Source: Chanos chanos
Lineage: Eukaryota > Chordata > Actinopteri > Gonorynchiformes > Chanidae
Length of the DNA: 64,000 bases
Reading direction: 5' to 3'
Assembly: GCF_902362185.1 (NCBI RefSeq)
Contig: NC_044507.1
Span: 13,677,044-13,741,043 of the forward strand
The notes below the pieces were generated by a model. The model was not told where the DNA came from, did not search any database, and saw only the letters and a list, made by a program, of their open reading frames with translations. The translations under genes were made by a program, and so were the position numbers. Below are positions 19,968 to 34,431 of this stretch, piece after piece (positions within the stretch are counted from its first letter, which is position 1; each line of letters begins with the position of its first letter).

Positions 19968-22900
19968 TCACAGCATGGTGCTCTCTGATTGGCGCTCAGG
20001 TTCGGGTACTGAGGGCACGGGCTGATCCACAGCAAGATCGGGGACAAGGACCCGCCCTGGCCCTTTCAAAGACACTTCTACATCTGTGAAATCATAGAAA
20101 ATAAATTAGGTCCATCACCACACATGAACCTCCCCAAACCTCATTCTACTTTTATAACCTAGTTTAAATTAGGAGGGGGGGGGGGGGCTATTTGTAGTAC
20201 TACTAATACCAAAGAAAAGTCTTTTATTTCAACACCAAGGATGTGTCAGATAGCCCTAAAGGTTGTCATGCATTCATGAGAATATCTTTTTCATGCAAGG
20301 ATATATAATATAAAATAAAATGTAAAATATGATATATTTCAATTAGTGTAATAAAGAGGGCATCTGACAGCGTTCTTAGTGTGGATATTCTCCAACCATA
20401 CAGGAACATCCCCTGCCGTCTAAGTCACTTTCAAAGGCAAGAAAAAGGTTTAAAGGGACCAGCAGCATGAGAGGTCAACACAAAAGGGGTTATCGGGGTT
20501 AATGGGTTAGTTTCCTTAAGTGGGTTAAGATATGCCACAGCCATACCACACAGCCACAGATGGTTAGATGACATTTCACATGCATGTGAATAACTGCAGC
20601 CAAGCAGGGTTAAAATGCATGAGCAGTCAAACATGAGCAGAGATCCCCCCCCTAGCAAAACAGTGAAACACGTAGCTAACAGTTCCCAAATGAGTCCTTA
20701 CCACAGCCTGCCAATCAACTCAGTTCACAGTCAGCAGACTACACATCTGAAATATTGTGATATAATTTCATGTCATGCTTTGGACATCAATCATGTGGAA
20801 TAATTGTTGTCTCTACAAATCATGCTTAAGACATCACCAAGAATTACTTCCAAGCATAAAAGTGTGTAAATCATCAACAGAAGCCCTTAAAACAGTTGGG
20901 TTTTTTCTGTTGGATGGCACATAAAACAAAGCAGTGACCATTATTTGAACATCCATTGAGGTCAGACGGTTGGGGAGAAGAGTGTGTTATAATCAGAGGG
21001 GCTTGCAGTGAGGCTGGAATCAGGGCTGCTGTGGGATTAAATAGCTCTTTCGTGCAGATGGACAGCACTAGTAGAGTAGGCTGAAATATGAGCACCCTGT
21101 GAGATTGGGGCCAGAGACCAGAGCTACGCTTGGCAGAATGAAAACTTTCCATTTCTTCTGGATGTGTTCCCACTGTAAAAGAAGCACGCAGTTTCTCTGA
21201 CTGCAATCTTTCCACTCAAACGATTGTGCTCTGCACTAAAATACACACCATAAAACCTTAAATACCAACCTAAGAAAATCTCTGGTAAAAGACAGAAAAG
21301 ACTTTTTTTTAAGTTTCGAGCGTAATGAGATCCGTTCGGTTATCTAAAATAAACATATTGGTTTCTAAAGGAGAGGTCTCAAAATATGTTTGGTTTCTGT
21401 TGTCTGGCACAAACTCTCACTTCAACCTTAAAGTTTCCTCTCACATGTCTGAAACTGTGTCTATCCCAGTAAAAAAAAAAAAAAAAAGTTTAAGTAGCTC
21501 AATAACAAGTTGAGCGTACAAATGAATGGAACGGGTAAAATGTCTTCACAAACACCTCACACCTATAAAATAGAACTGGCCTCCTGTTTTTCGACCAGTT
21601 TCCCTACATTTTCATTGTTTCTCCAGGATTTAGACAGTCCACTGTAAAATAAACCATTTTTTAAGGCTTCCTCTCTCAAATGCAAAAAGTATCAGCAGAA
21701 CAGAACAGGGACAGTCAATTAATACACTTCAGCTGTAAACAAATAATCTAGCTGTCAATAAACCCCCAGCATTTCCACACATTTGAGACTTTCCTGTACG
21801 TGTAATACATAGACCTTTCCCAGGCACTCAGGCATTCCAATCATAACGCTCTTTATGCACTATCATCCATGAGCTATGGAGCGAGATTAATCAATAGAAA
21901 ATGTGAGTATTTTTGTAAGTGTTATCTTTATATATATCTTAGGACTAAAATGTCTGATTGATTGATTTAATGGAGAAGTGAAATGACTTGGATGGAGCAG
22001 GGCAGTGAGATGGTGATTGTAAAGCATGGGATGAGAATGGTGACCATGTGGCGTGATGTGCTAATGCAGATAAAAAATACTCCATGTACTACAGACCTTC
22101 CTCAAAGATAGATCATCAACCTGTGGAGGTATTTGGATAGAGCCATTAGTACACATTACATTTTCAGCGCCTTGTCCTTGGCGGAGGTTTGTTTGAATAT
22201 GTGTGTAGCTGATAAACACTACGTGCTGTGACATTTTACATTTAGTGTACCTTTGTACTTTAACGAATGAAACAGCATATTAATGTCTTCAAATAAAACC
22301 TGTCTAAACTGCCACATACTCTGGCTTGGGTTTTAGACTGTGAGTATGGAGAGAAACATCTTATAGTGTCTAAAATGTTCTAGAAGAGAGTAAACTGCTG
22401 TAGTGTTACATGACAGCTGTTCTGCATCAGGAGTTGGGTTTCCTTCTAGATAATAAGATATTAATGAGCTATAGAATTCTGAATACTCAGAAACTCTAAA
22501 CCTTATTCATTATTCGTCTGATTGCTCGATAATTTTTCACCTTCCTATTGTTGCTGGTATGGAGAGAGAAACATATCTAATTTCATTTCAACATCAACTT
22601 CCTTTTTGTCAGTTAAGCTTTTGATTTTACTGGAAATCAGGCATGAACATACCTTGTATTCCATATTTCATGACTACAAACGAAAAAAGACATATCATTT
22701 TTTTCTTACATTAGCCTGTGTGTGTGTCTGTGTCTGTGTGTGTGTGTGCGCGTGCGCGCGCGTGCATCTGTATATGCAATACTGGTCGGTGTAAGGAGAA
22801 ACACATGCTCCATTTTTTGAGAACCTTAGAGAACAGTACTAAAACATGTTGTCTTAAACACTATATTTGGTGCAATAAAAGATTACTTGTCATTCATCCC

Positions 22901-24165
22901 TGTCACAAAAAATCAGGATCAATGACAAGTATAAAAAAAAAAAAAACCATCTTGATACCGCTGTTCTATTGCACGAGTGTATATTATTACCTGTTATGAT
23001 CTTGGATGCAGAGCTGCACATCCCATTGACGTCACTGGCCCCTTGAGGTGGTTGAGCTGGAGGGGGTATGTTGGGTCTTGAGCGGGGTCTGGGCATGGGG
23101 CGGGGCCGTGGGAGCGAACCCGAGTGGAAGGAGGAGAGGGGAGTGGCCTGGAGGCCGTCATGAGGAGGGGTGTCCGGTGGGGTCGGAGTACTGGGTGGAG
23201 AAGGGTCGGGTTCTGCCGAGCCACCGCTCTGCGGGGGTTGTGGAGGGGGGTGGTTGGGGGCCTGAATGGGATTCTGGTTGTTGGAATGACGACGAGGTGC
23301 AATGACAGGCTGTGCTGAGCTCACAGGAACTGTGGGTATGGGCACAGGAATGGGGGTCCCTTTGGAGGTGTGAGGGTTAACATTTTTAGGAGGAGCAGGG
23401 GCTTGCTTCTTTGTACCTGAAAGAAAAAAAAAAGATACAATACTTCAACAAATGGTAAGCATAAATTTAGTAACAAACAACCAACGTAACCTGCTCCTAG
23501 ACAAACAATACCATAGCGGCAAATATGGAAATTTCCGGTGTGAAAAGAAGTCAAACCAGCATCCAAGATAAGGGTTTTCTTGGTTTGAAGCTTCTTTCTT
23601 GAAGTTGTCAGAACTGTTTTACGGAAGGGACTCACCTCTACGCAACATATGAGGGCTGGGGCCCCTGGAGCCACCCATAGGGGTTCCCACATTCAGCTGT
23701 CCTGGAGTCCCACCAATACCCCCTGGACCATTCCTCAGAAGTGGAGGTGTAGAGGCAGGCTCTCGAATAGCATTACTGTAGGGTCGTAAAAAAAACAACT
23801 GTTAGATGCACATTAGACAGATAGTCGCACAGCGTGTTAGGCATTAATTTGTATGATTTGCATGCAAAAAGCAGTCAGGTAGTTGACTTCCACTGTCAGT
23901 GTGTCAAATTGGTTAGTGAGAGACCAAACTGGTTAGTGAGAGATCACACAGACAAACCTTTAAAAAGTTAATATGTTTCTAATCAATGCTGAAGAATGTC
24001 GTGCACTGTAGAATGTCATGCAATGCATCCTTTGCAACAAAATGAACGGGCAAATGTCAGTGAAAGTCGAAGGTGGACCAAATCTACAGAGGTTAACAGG
24101 TAGAAAGGTGATAGACAGATGAGTCAGAGACTCGGTGGCAGGAAAACAGGAAGCCACATGAAAGG

Positions 24166-24216
<51 letters not shown>

Positions 24217-25017
24217 ACGGTATGTTGACAGACAGAGGCAACTCCTCTGACTGGAATCGGACGCTGTGATGGCGTGCCTAAGCAGACAGCTGACTCAACA
24301 GCTTCCTGGACTTGCCATTTGAAACCCTTTTAGCTTCAACTTTCCTCATTGCCATCTCTGCTCATCTTCATCCCAGACCTCTAAGAATTAACGGTAAATG
24401 AGTTCTTCCAGACCGATTTCACTTTGATCGGGAGGGGTTGATTAACATAATTACCCTTTCATTTACATGCCATATTCAATCACAAATCAATTTTTAAATG
24501 GATATTTGGATTGAGGGTAAGGGGGAGGAGCTGCTGTGTGTATGAGACATAGAGGACACGCTGGACAGAGGCGGGTGATGCGAGTGCTCCTGATTCCTTA
24601 TTGGTTGCAGCGGCGTTGAGTGAGAGGCACTGGGGCGGGGCGGGGGGGGGGGGTGGGGGCGTGGCACAGTTTCTGGCCACTCCTTACCTGTTCTCCTCCA
24701 CAGGTTGTTGGACTAAAGGCTGTTGGTTCAGGCCCACTATGGCTCCAGCCTGGCCAGCCTCACAGCCCCCCGTGGGTGACTGAGGGGAGGATTCAAACAC
24801 AGGCACCTCAACATCTGTTGGGGGCAGAGGAGGCTGGAAGGCGGGCGAGGAATGTTGCTTTCTATTTATCGTGCTGGGTCTACGAGGAGCGTGCTCCGGC
24901 GGTTTGTTAGAGGAGCTACAGAGAAGAGGGGAGACAGTGAACACGCACACACACGCACCCACAAACAGGCCAGTGTGACTCAAACCCAGAAAAGGAAAGA
25001 CATACAAGATCCCTACG

Positions 25018-25064
<47 letters not shown>

Positions 25065-25308
25065 AAACTGACCTCCACCAAACTGAGAACCACAGAAGCA
25101 AGAATGGAAGGCCCGGGAGGCAGCTGCACGTCTTTGCACGCTGTGTGATTTTAGACTCTGTTTCTCACACTGTGTTATTTTAGACTCTGTTTCTCACACT
25201 GTGTTATTTAGACTCTTTTTTTCACAGCGTGTGCTATAATATGTATATGTTGCTGCAGGTAAAAATGATTGTAACAGGTCATACGTGGTACACTGTTAAT
25301 GTCACACA

Positions 25309-25339
<31 letters not shown>

Positions 25340-28300
25340 TGTTAAACACCCCATTACAGGCAGCTGTCACACTCTTTACGTCAAAAACGCCTATAAAATT
25401 ATGACTTGGTAGAGGAGGATTTTAAATGTCTTTTGACTGGTCTAAACAAAATAAAAAACCTGACACATTACTCACACCCTGTCCTTCAGCTGAGTAATAC
25501 ATGACTGAAAAGACCTTTCAACTTTTGAACTCTGAACTCTCATTCATTTAAAAAAGGAATGCCAGCAATGACAGGGTGGAGGTGACACCTCGTCACACGT
25601 CAGAGTCCATGCTCCTAGGTGATTAAGTAACCAACAGATTCCGAGTGCATTTTCGACATGTTCACCTTCAATGATTATTGTCATTTCAAAGTTATTCCGG
25701 TTCCGTTTGTTCTAATACTTTACACTCTGACTAAGATAAACTTGAGTTAGTAATAATATTCACAATTTGCGAGTTTAAAAAAGGAGACACCATTCGAAAC
25801 TAGCTTCAGGCAAATAAAAGTGCTGATACCAACTTAAATCCAGATTGACCTGGAATCATTACAATCCCATTATAAAATCATCATAAAACCCCATATCAGA
25901 GTCGCGGCTAAATCAAGAACTATTTAGATGCTAAAGAGCGTTTGTGTCCTTTTTTGTTTTCCCCTTTAGCAACGTTAATTATATTCCTTAAGCAGCCATA
26001 TGACAAGTCGGCAGAAGATATGCTTTATTGGTTTCTTTGAGGATACACAGAACAATAACAGAAACAACTCGTATGTAGTAAATTAAGCATGCTTAAATTT
26101 CTTCTGCTGGTGTTTGTTTTTCTGTTGCTTTGACTATGACGGACTCATTGGCTGCTACATAGCGAGCAGACACAGCTTTGGACTTGGAGTCTTGTCTGAG
26201 GATTCTGGGATGGGACGGGTACCTGTCTTTTCGGGGGGTATCCGCCTCCTGCCCTCCCTGACTGCCCGGACGTCTCTTCTCTGTGTCAGAGTCGGGGGTC
26301 CCCGGGTACCCCATGTGATGTGTTGGTGCACCTGGCATGGAAAACATGCCTGACACATTGAAGTCCACTTCTGGAGAGCAGCAAGAGAGATGGTATTAGT
26401 GGTTGGTGTGTTTAAATGGCAGTATTCTGTTTTGCAACTTTTTTTGACACGATATTTGGGCGTACCATCTGGAAAGAACCAGTCAGCATGCTGAATAATG
26501 GGTTCTATTATGGCAACAACATGGACAGACGTAGCAGCTGCCATCTCAGCCAGAGAACTAGAAAAAGGGATGAAAATGCAAATAAACCATTTCCTGATTC
26601 CATAAATATAATGTCAGAATATCTGATAAAATATGAATGTTGCTTTAAGGATTATGGTACACAGATCATGTTGATGAACTGCTGAAATCACAGAATGATT
26701 TAATATTTATGATATGGGTCATTATCTGTGACTGTTTAGGATTTGAATCAGTCTCTCACCCCTCTGTTTTAGCCCACAGCAAGTTGGGTCCCAGCACGAT
26801 GGCAATGTTGCTAGGAGTCATCTTATTAACGTCACTTTCTTGTGCTAACTTGGCAAGAAACTTCACCAGATACCTGCAGAAAACAAACGTAATCTAGTAA
26901 AATAGAGTTTCAGCAAGAAATTGTGGTTTATTGATAAGGATTATATCACCTACCTGAAGTTAGCTTTGTTGCTGTCTGGCAAAGAGTTACATGTCACCCA
27001 CAAAGCCTGTAGTCTTTGGTCTGAGTCAGAGACACTGGATGGAAGAAGGGAAACATTATTCAGTTGATTTCGATTTAATTTCATATCAGTTTATAGTATT
27101 TTGTGTCATTCAAGTTCATTTCAGATTAATTTAAGACATAGTTTAGTTTACTTTAGTTTAGTTTAGTTTAGTTTAGTTTAGTTTAGTTTAGTTTAGTTTA
27201 GTTCAGCTTAGTTCAGTTTAGTTCAGTTTAGTGTAGTGTAGAGTAGTGTAGTTTAGTGTAGTTAAGTTTAGCTTAGTTTAGTATAGTTTAGTATAGTTTA
27301 GTTTAGTGCAGTGCAGTGCAGTGTAGTGTAGTGTAGTTTAGTGTAGTGTAGTGTAGTTTAGTGTAGTGTAGTGTAGTGCACTGTAGTGTAGTTTAGTGTA
27401 GTGCAGTGTAGTATAGTTTAGTTTAGTTTAGTTTAGTTTAGTTTAGGCCACATGTTTATGTACTGAGAATTGCATTACTTTGAGGCTTTGATCCACTCAT
27501 CATACAGGCTGAAGGTCATCAAAGGTTCAGGCAGTTCTCTAAGATAAGACTTCAATGCTCCTGGATATAGAGAGAGGAAAAGAAAGATTAAGGACTGAAT
27601 ACTCTGAATGCCCTTTTAATGACAGGCAAGCTGTAAAATTCTCAGTAGTGAAAGCAGCTCTGCAACACACTCAAACTCTCAAATCCAGCAGGGCCGGTTC
27701 TGATGTGTCATATGTCCAAACAGATGAGCTGTTTTCTCACCCTGATGAACACGTGTTATGGGGGAAAACGATGGTCAACATAAAGACACATTTTTTCAAC
27801 GTTTTCAAAATATTTTCCTTCTTGGTACAAACCCTGTTTAAATATGGCTCAGTTCACAGAATCAAACCGCAACCAGATTTGAGACTAACACATGACAAAG
27901 CAAAATAAATAGACCTGTCAATTCTCTCTGCCACTGGGGGATCATTCTCGATATGAAGCATTTCTTGTCATGTATGTGTAAGTTCTAAATGAAAGGGAGA
28001 AGTGCATGCCACAATTTAAGACACAGTTTTATTGCTATGAGATATGGACCATACCAGCAACAGCATGGGGGTCAGAGTAGAATTCCTCTAACTGGGAAGT
28101 GGAACAGTCCAGTGCTGCCTTGAGCTTCTTCAGCTTGGAAGCTCCAGCAGCGATTCGGAAAAGACCCTGTCATAGGACACGAGAGAGCTTAGATAAGTCA
28201 AAAGAAACTAAACAACTAGCTCCTGACTGAGCTAGATGAACAAAGCAGGATAACAAAACAGGAAAAGGGCAGTTGCTCAAATGAATCGTACGTTGAAGCA

Positions 28301-30570
28301 AAGGTACTTTTCACATCAATCAGAGAAGCTCATGAAAGGAAAGGAAATGGGTGTCTCGTCTCGGTGCTATAATAAGCGGGTGAGCTCTGAGTTGACCACC
28401 AGACAGGGGGAAAAGCAGAAGTGAGTCGGATGATAACATCGACACTTACTTCAGAAGCAGTTTTGTGCTACTGGCATGTGTTCATTTGCGGGCTGCAGGA
28501 ACCATGCAAACTTTTGCTGGAATCTTTCTAGATTTAGTAAAATCATCCCTTTAGAGGTAACAATCACTATGTTTTTTTTAAAAGAAGGGCTGTAATATGA
28601 ATATACTGTTGGATAGAGTGGACGCACGCTGATTGAGGCAAAGAGCTGATGATCTACAAACCATTACCACAAATTGTGACCACACTATTAGTCAGTGCTC
28701 ACCCTCAACAAAGCTAAAACTGATGTATTAGCAGCCCAATATAACAACACAATATAAGCACTATATAAGTCTATACAGTGTAACAGCCCTCTAAGTTTAC
28801 TTTGTTTCTTTGTACTGGCAAACTACATGTAAAAACAAACTGGGAAGCACTGATGGACATCTGATGGAACAAGATGCACCAACATAGTAATGATAATGCA
28901 CATAATACAGATATTATATAAATGTACAGTTATTAATGTAATTACAAATGATTTGCATTCAAAGCCTGTTACGAGTCAGCTCTTTCTCTGTCTGAACATA
29001 TCTCACTTGAGCATAATGTCTATCTACTCTCCCTCAGTTGAGTCTACTTTACCTCCTCTTTCATGCCAGTCTCTAACAGCATCATCACACAGGCTTCCAT
29101 AGGCAGGGCAATCTCTCGGTTACTACGTCTCAGATGTTCCTCCAGAGCGGTGCCAAACGCTGGCATCTCCGTCCACGTCTCTGTATGGCAGGGAGAGATA
29201 GAGAGCAGATGTCAGCTGGATTCCGCTCCGGTGAGGAGATATTTACTGCCTATGGAAACCAGGTTATGAGTAACGACGGGAAATTCTTAAAAATTGGCAG
29301 CAGGTGAAAATGGTTTCACGAGGAAAGATCTTGAGAGTGGTACACAGTACTGTAGCATGATGTGATTTACTGCACTGGCTGCACACTCCACACACACAAG
29401 AGATAAAACAGCGTGAAACCCAAGTGTGTCTAATTCACTCATTCACTCATCTTAAGAGACAAGTGGAACCTGTGTATACTCCTGAATTGCCTACAGCTGT
29501 TTTAAAGCAAACTGATTCATTTTTAAATAGGCTGTGAGTGCACCTGGGAGCTGTTCTGCTTTGCTTTTTACCACAAACTCTTACGTCAAAATATTAACTC
29601 TGTTTCACACTTAATTTCCTTTTAATGAACTAACAGGAACAAAGCCTTACTAGATTCATTGTTACTTGAATTTGTGTACACTGCTGTAATCCGTTGACTA
29701 CACATAGGTACGGGAAGCAGTAATTCTTAACAGATGTAGGAATCTAATTTGCTTATGAAAGATAGGAATAGAAAACAGAATAAGTGGAATACCTTGTTGT
29801 ATTTGGATGGATGGCAGGGCATTTTCAATTAACTCTAAACATTTTTTGTGGTATTCAGCTTGTGCCTCTAACAACTAAAAACAACAACAAAAAAGAAAAA
29901 CAAAACGTGAATTACGACAGACTCACACATCACACCTACAAAACAGTGACATTTATCTGTACATGCAAATGAAAGAGATACGATGCAAAAACCTTCAGCT
30001 CGGTTGTAAAACGTCGTGTGCTGGAAGTGAAGAAGCTGAGAATTTGCACTAAAGTTCAGCGTGTACAGAGGCTTACTGGACTCAAACACAAGTTTATCTC
30101 TTACAGATCAAAGAGAGCCCTCACCATGACATAATAGCGGGCGTGATCTCCCTCCTTAGAGGAAAAGTTGTAAAGGTCTGCAGACAACTGATCCTACGGA
30201 CACAAAGACAGAGAGTGAAGAGTTATAATGCTCATAGACTCTCAAGGTCAAAGTGAAATAACTACTACTAAACATTACATAAGTTGTCATAATGACCAAA
30301 TCAGTTGTCTTTAGTTGCTTGCTAGGATTAGTAGTCCTGTCAGTGACTTTGACCAAGGCACTGGCAAAATGATCTGGAGTCGGTCCCCGGGCGCTGGCGG
30401 CAGCGGCTGCCCACTGCCCCTAGCTCATAGTGTATGTGTGTGCTCACTGCTCTAGTGTGTATGTGTGTGCTCACTGCTCTAGTGTGTGTGTGTGCGCTCA
30501 CTGTTCTAGTGTGTGTGTCTGCTCACTGGTGTTAGGATGGGTTAAATGCAGAGGCTGCGTTTCACTGCTC

Positions 30571-30616
<46 letters not shown>

Positions 30617-31904
30617 TGTGTTTGTGTGTCACAAATAGAGTACTTCTTCTACTTCTTCTGCTTGACCTCAAAGCCACACTGGCTTTTCTCACTGGTTTCT
30701 TCTCGCACAGGTACGACAAAAGGAGACTTTTGTGGAGACTAGAGGAAATACATCAGTGACATGCCTGTCTTAAGAATTAGCATGACGGTAGAAATGGTCC
30801 TACTATGCGCCAGACTGACTTGGCGAATGCATTCTGATATATTCTTCACTCCTCTTCTCTGATTGTTACACAGCCCGTCTGGAACCAGTGTTAGCTTTCA
30901 GTATGAGATCATGTCTTTCCATCAGCATCTCATGATAGTCACTCTGTCCAAGTCGAAGCTAAGATTCCTGGGCTGATTAGGAGGCCTTAACTGGAATGTG
31001 TCTTCACCCACCCACTTCGAACTCCAGACAAGTCATACAACCTTGGTCAAGGTCATCTGAAGACGCGGAGAGATGAACTGAACATACCAGAAACATACCT
31101 TACACATCTCCACTTTAGTAAGGGCTTCATCCATCTCTTCCTTTAAGGAGTCCACCTTGGCAGTCATCGCTTGGAAGTTTGTGGCGCCATGAACGGACTT
31201 TGCAGCTTGCTGATATCTGAATCAGTTTAAATCAGACCCACAAAAACGTCATATACATAAATTCATCGGTCTGTATGGCAGCGAGAGCAAGATTCCCACA
31301 AACATGCACCATACTTGAAGGTAACAGTCTGCAGAGGTGCTCCAAGCTCATGTTTTTTTTTTATAGCACTCTGCTTCCTGTTTGGGAAAGTTGAATCATA
31401 AATGTACATGCAGTTTCTATGGAATACGGAATGTGCTGTGCCATCACCTGGCTTTTGCAGAATCGTAATCCAGAACTAGCTTAGCCAACTGCTTTCTCTG
31501 TTTGAGAATATTGGGGATCTCCACCTATGGAAATAAAAGTTACGCTGTAAAAAAAGTAATTCTCGGTTCATCCTAAGAAAAAAGTATTTCTAGTGGAAAC
31601 AAGCAATGGAGGACATTAAGATTTCTGTTTGATTTAACTAATGCGAATGCAAATGGCAAAAGAACCATAACCCTGTTCTATTTTTTACGGTACAAAAAGC
31701 GGTACAGGTTTTTCTCTCTTGGTTGTGTGACAGATGTTTCTGGTCTGTGTCATTAGTTTTGTCATGTGGTAGTACCCACCTCTGCTAGCTGACTCAGGGG
31801 ATCCATGACATCTCTCTCCAGCCGAACCTCATTCATGCTCTGTTCATAGGCTAGCTTATTCTCCACATCACCGCATGCCTCTATCATCTTACTGTCATCA
31901 CATA

Positions 31905-31954
<50 letters not shown>

Positions 31955-34398
31955 GTCACTGATAACATTCTTCTGACTCATTCAGAGCAGAATGTCGAGA
32001 AACATCATCCAGATTCATGCTGCAACTCACTCTCATTCTCATCTAACTATAACTTGGAAACCCTGATTTGCTCATTTCTCAGCAAAGGAAAAAAAACAAA
32101 CATTAGAGAAAATTCTTAATTTCCCTTAAACAACAACTGTGAGGCCACATCACAATGGGAACTGACGCTCCCAGGTAAAAGACATTAATCAACCCACACA
32201 CCCTGTTTTAACAGCGTCTTCCCCCCAACCGTATCTTCTGGAATACGCCATACTTTAAATACAAGACTGAGCCAAATGATAATAAATGACTTCACTGTTA
32301 CAGCACTGTGTGCAACTGATCATCACGGATGAAGGAAATCAAAACACAGGCATTTAAAGTTTGTTGCTTCAGCTGTGGCTTAACAGATGCAAATCTTTAA
32401 TACACCATCAAATGCCTCATCACGCACTTTTAACATCAAAATGACTCTCCGAATGATCAGTTAGGTCCATTAAGTCGGTCAATTAGGTCATTAGGTTGAT
32501 GATTAAATACTAGGAATGTGATAGGTACAAACATATAAATATATAAATATAAATGCATAATTCCCATCACACTGACCAAGTCTGCATTTTCTTGTAATAT
32601 TGGGCCAATAGTTTGCATTTAGAACTAACAAAGACAAAGGACTGAGATGTAGTCACATTGATCAAAACTCATGTCTTACACAATCAGAGATGTCTTTTTT
32701 TGAGAAAACAAACTCACCCAATCAGAGACTCTTCTCCCAATTGGACGCCTCCCTCTTGCATCACCTGTGACAGTCCTGTCAATGGTAGTTTTTTCTGGGA
32801 GAGGAAGTACGAGCAAGGGTGAGGAAATTTGTTAAGTAAAAACACAAAAGCACAACGGTAACAAGCGTGGATATAAGCTTTGTTCCGTTAGCTTACGTGT
32901 CTCTTGTCTACGTCTGTGCCGACGTGTCCCTGCAGACATGTGGTCATCCTCTTTAGCGCGTTGTGAGAGACCAGTCGAACCACCTCCATGCGCCGCTCAA
33001 TCTGTTTCCCAAAACACAGTTTTCACTGATCAGAAAAGAGGACAATCAAATCTCCTGACATACGTCGCGTTTACACTGACACACCACTTTGCATAGATTA
33101 AAAGTTGATATCCTTATGTAAGCGACCGCGCAGTGAAGCTTGTTGAAAAAGAAGATAGTCAAACGCGTGTAAATATGCCGCGCATCCCCGAGGCATCAGA
33201 CATGTGAAGAGACCGCCCTTACGCCTAATGGGGGATGTGTGTGCCGACTTTTGTTTACTGGTCTGTTCAGCCTTCAGAGGCAAAAGAAAAGCATATTTGA
33301 AGAGCAAATGACACACTACCGAAAAACATATTGTAATGAGTGCTGAGTTATTTGTAATCAATTTTAAAACGGGAAGTATTATGTTACAATGCACATTTTT
33401 AAAACGTGTCCGTCCGTCCGTCCGTCCGTCCTCCGTGATCTAATCTTTGCAGTGTCTGTAAAATGACAGAATGTGCTGCTACCGTTTTGTAGTGGTTTTT
33501 CCTGCTCTTCTCCTGTGTGTGTGTGTGTGTGTGTGTGTGTGATGGCACATTTTCTCTTTTCCTTAACCTTCTGCCTGCAGCTGTTTCTTCATGCTGAGTT
33601 TCAGCTGGCACTCACTGTACTCCCCCCCAAAAAAAGAAAGACCTGTGTTCAATTGACCTGCCATAAAAAATCTGCCTTCAGCCAGATTCAAAACGACAAC
33701 TTAAGTTTCACTTTCCTTCAAATCTTATGGGAGATAAATTGAATCCAGATTTCCTTCCAGTCAGGTGGGCCTGAATGCTAGATTAATGATGCCAAGAGGT
33801 TTCGTCTGAGAGCAGTGTTGCTAAATGTGTGTACACTGCCCTGTTAGAGACTAGGCAGAGGTTTTGCCATTTTCTTCCTGTACATACTTGGCAGTAAAGC
33901 ATACATGCTGGCTAAGCTCTGACACTTTTTCAACCACACAAACACAGTTCGAGGCTCAGACACTGTTCTCACATTCAGTAGCCTAACTGTCATATCATTT
34001 CTGAAAAACTCGTGAAGTGAAACTCAAAGAAATAATGGCATTAGTCATTGTTTAAAGTTTCAAAAAAACCACAAAGTTCTGCTTATGATTAAAATACATC
34101 CTCTTACAGAAAGAATCATAATAAAGAGATGTAAATGAGCATTTTTCAAATTTAGAGTAAGCAGACACAAGCATTCCAACTAATCAAAGAGAAGTTCTGA
34201 ACCGCACAGAATAGCAGGCTCAGACCCAGCAGGAACATTTGAAGCGACAGGAAGTGATGATTAAGCGAAGTCCGAGCCTGGACTGTCCCGGCAGAGGTCA
34301 AACGCACACTATCCATCAGGACGCATCCGCCCAGTGCTGAACAACAGGCCTTGAAATAAACGAGCATTCAAATGTCAACTGACAGCTCAAAACTAGCG

Positions 34399-34431
<33 letters not shown>

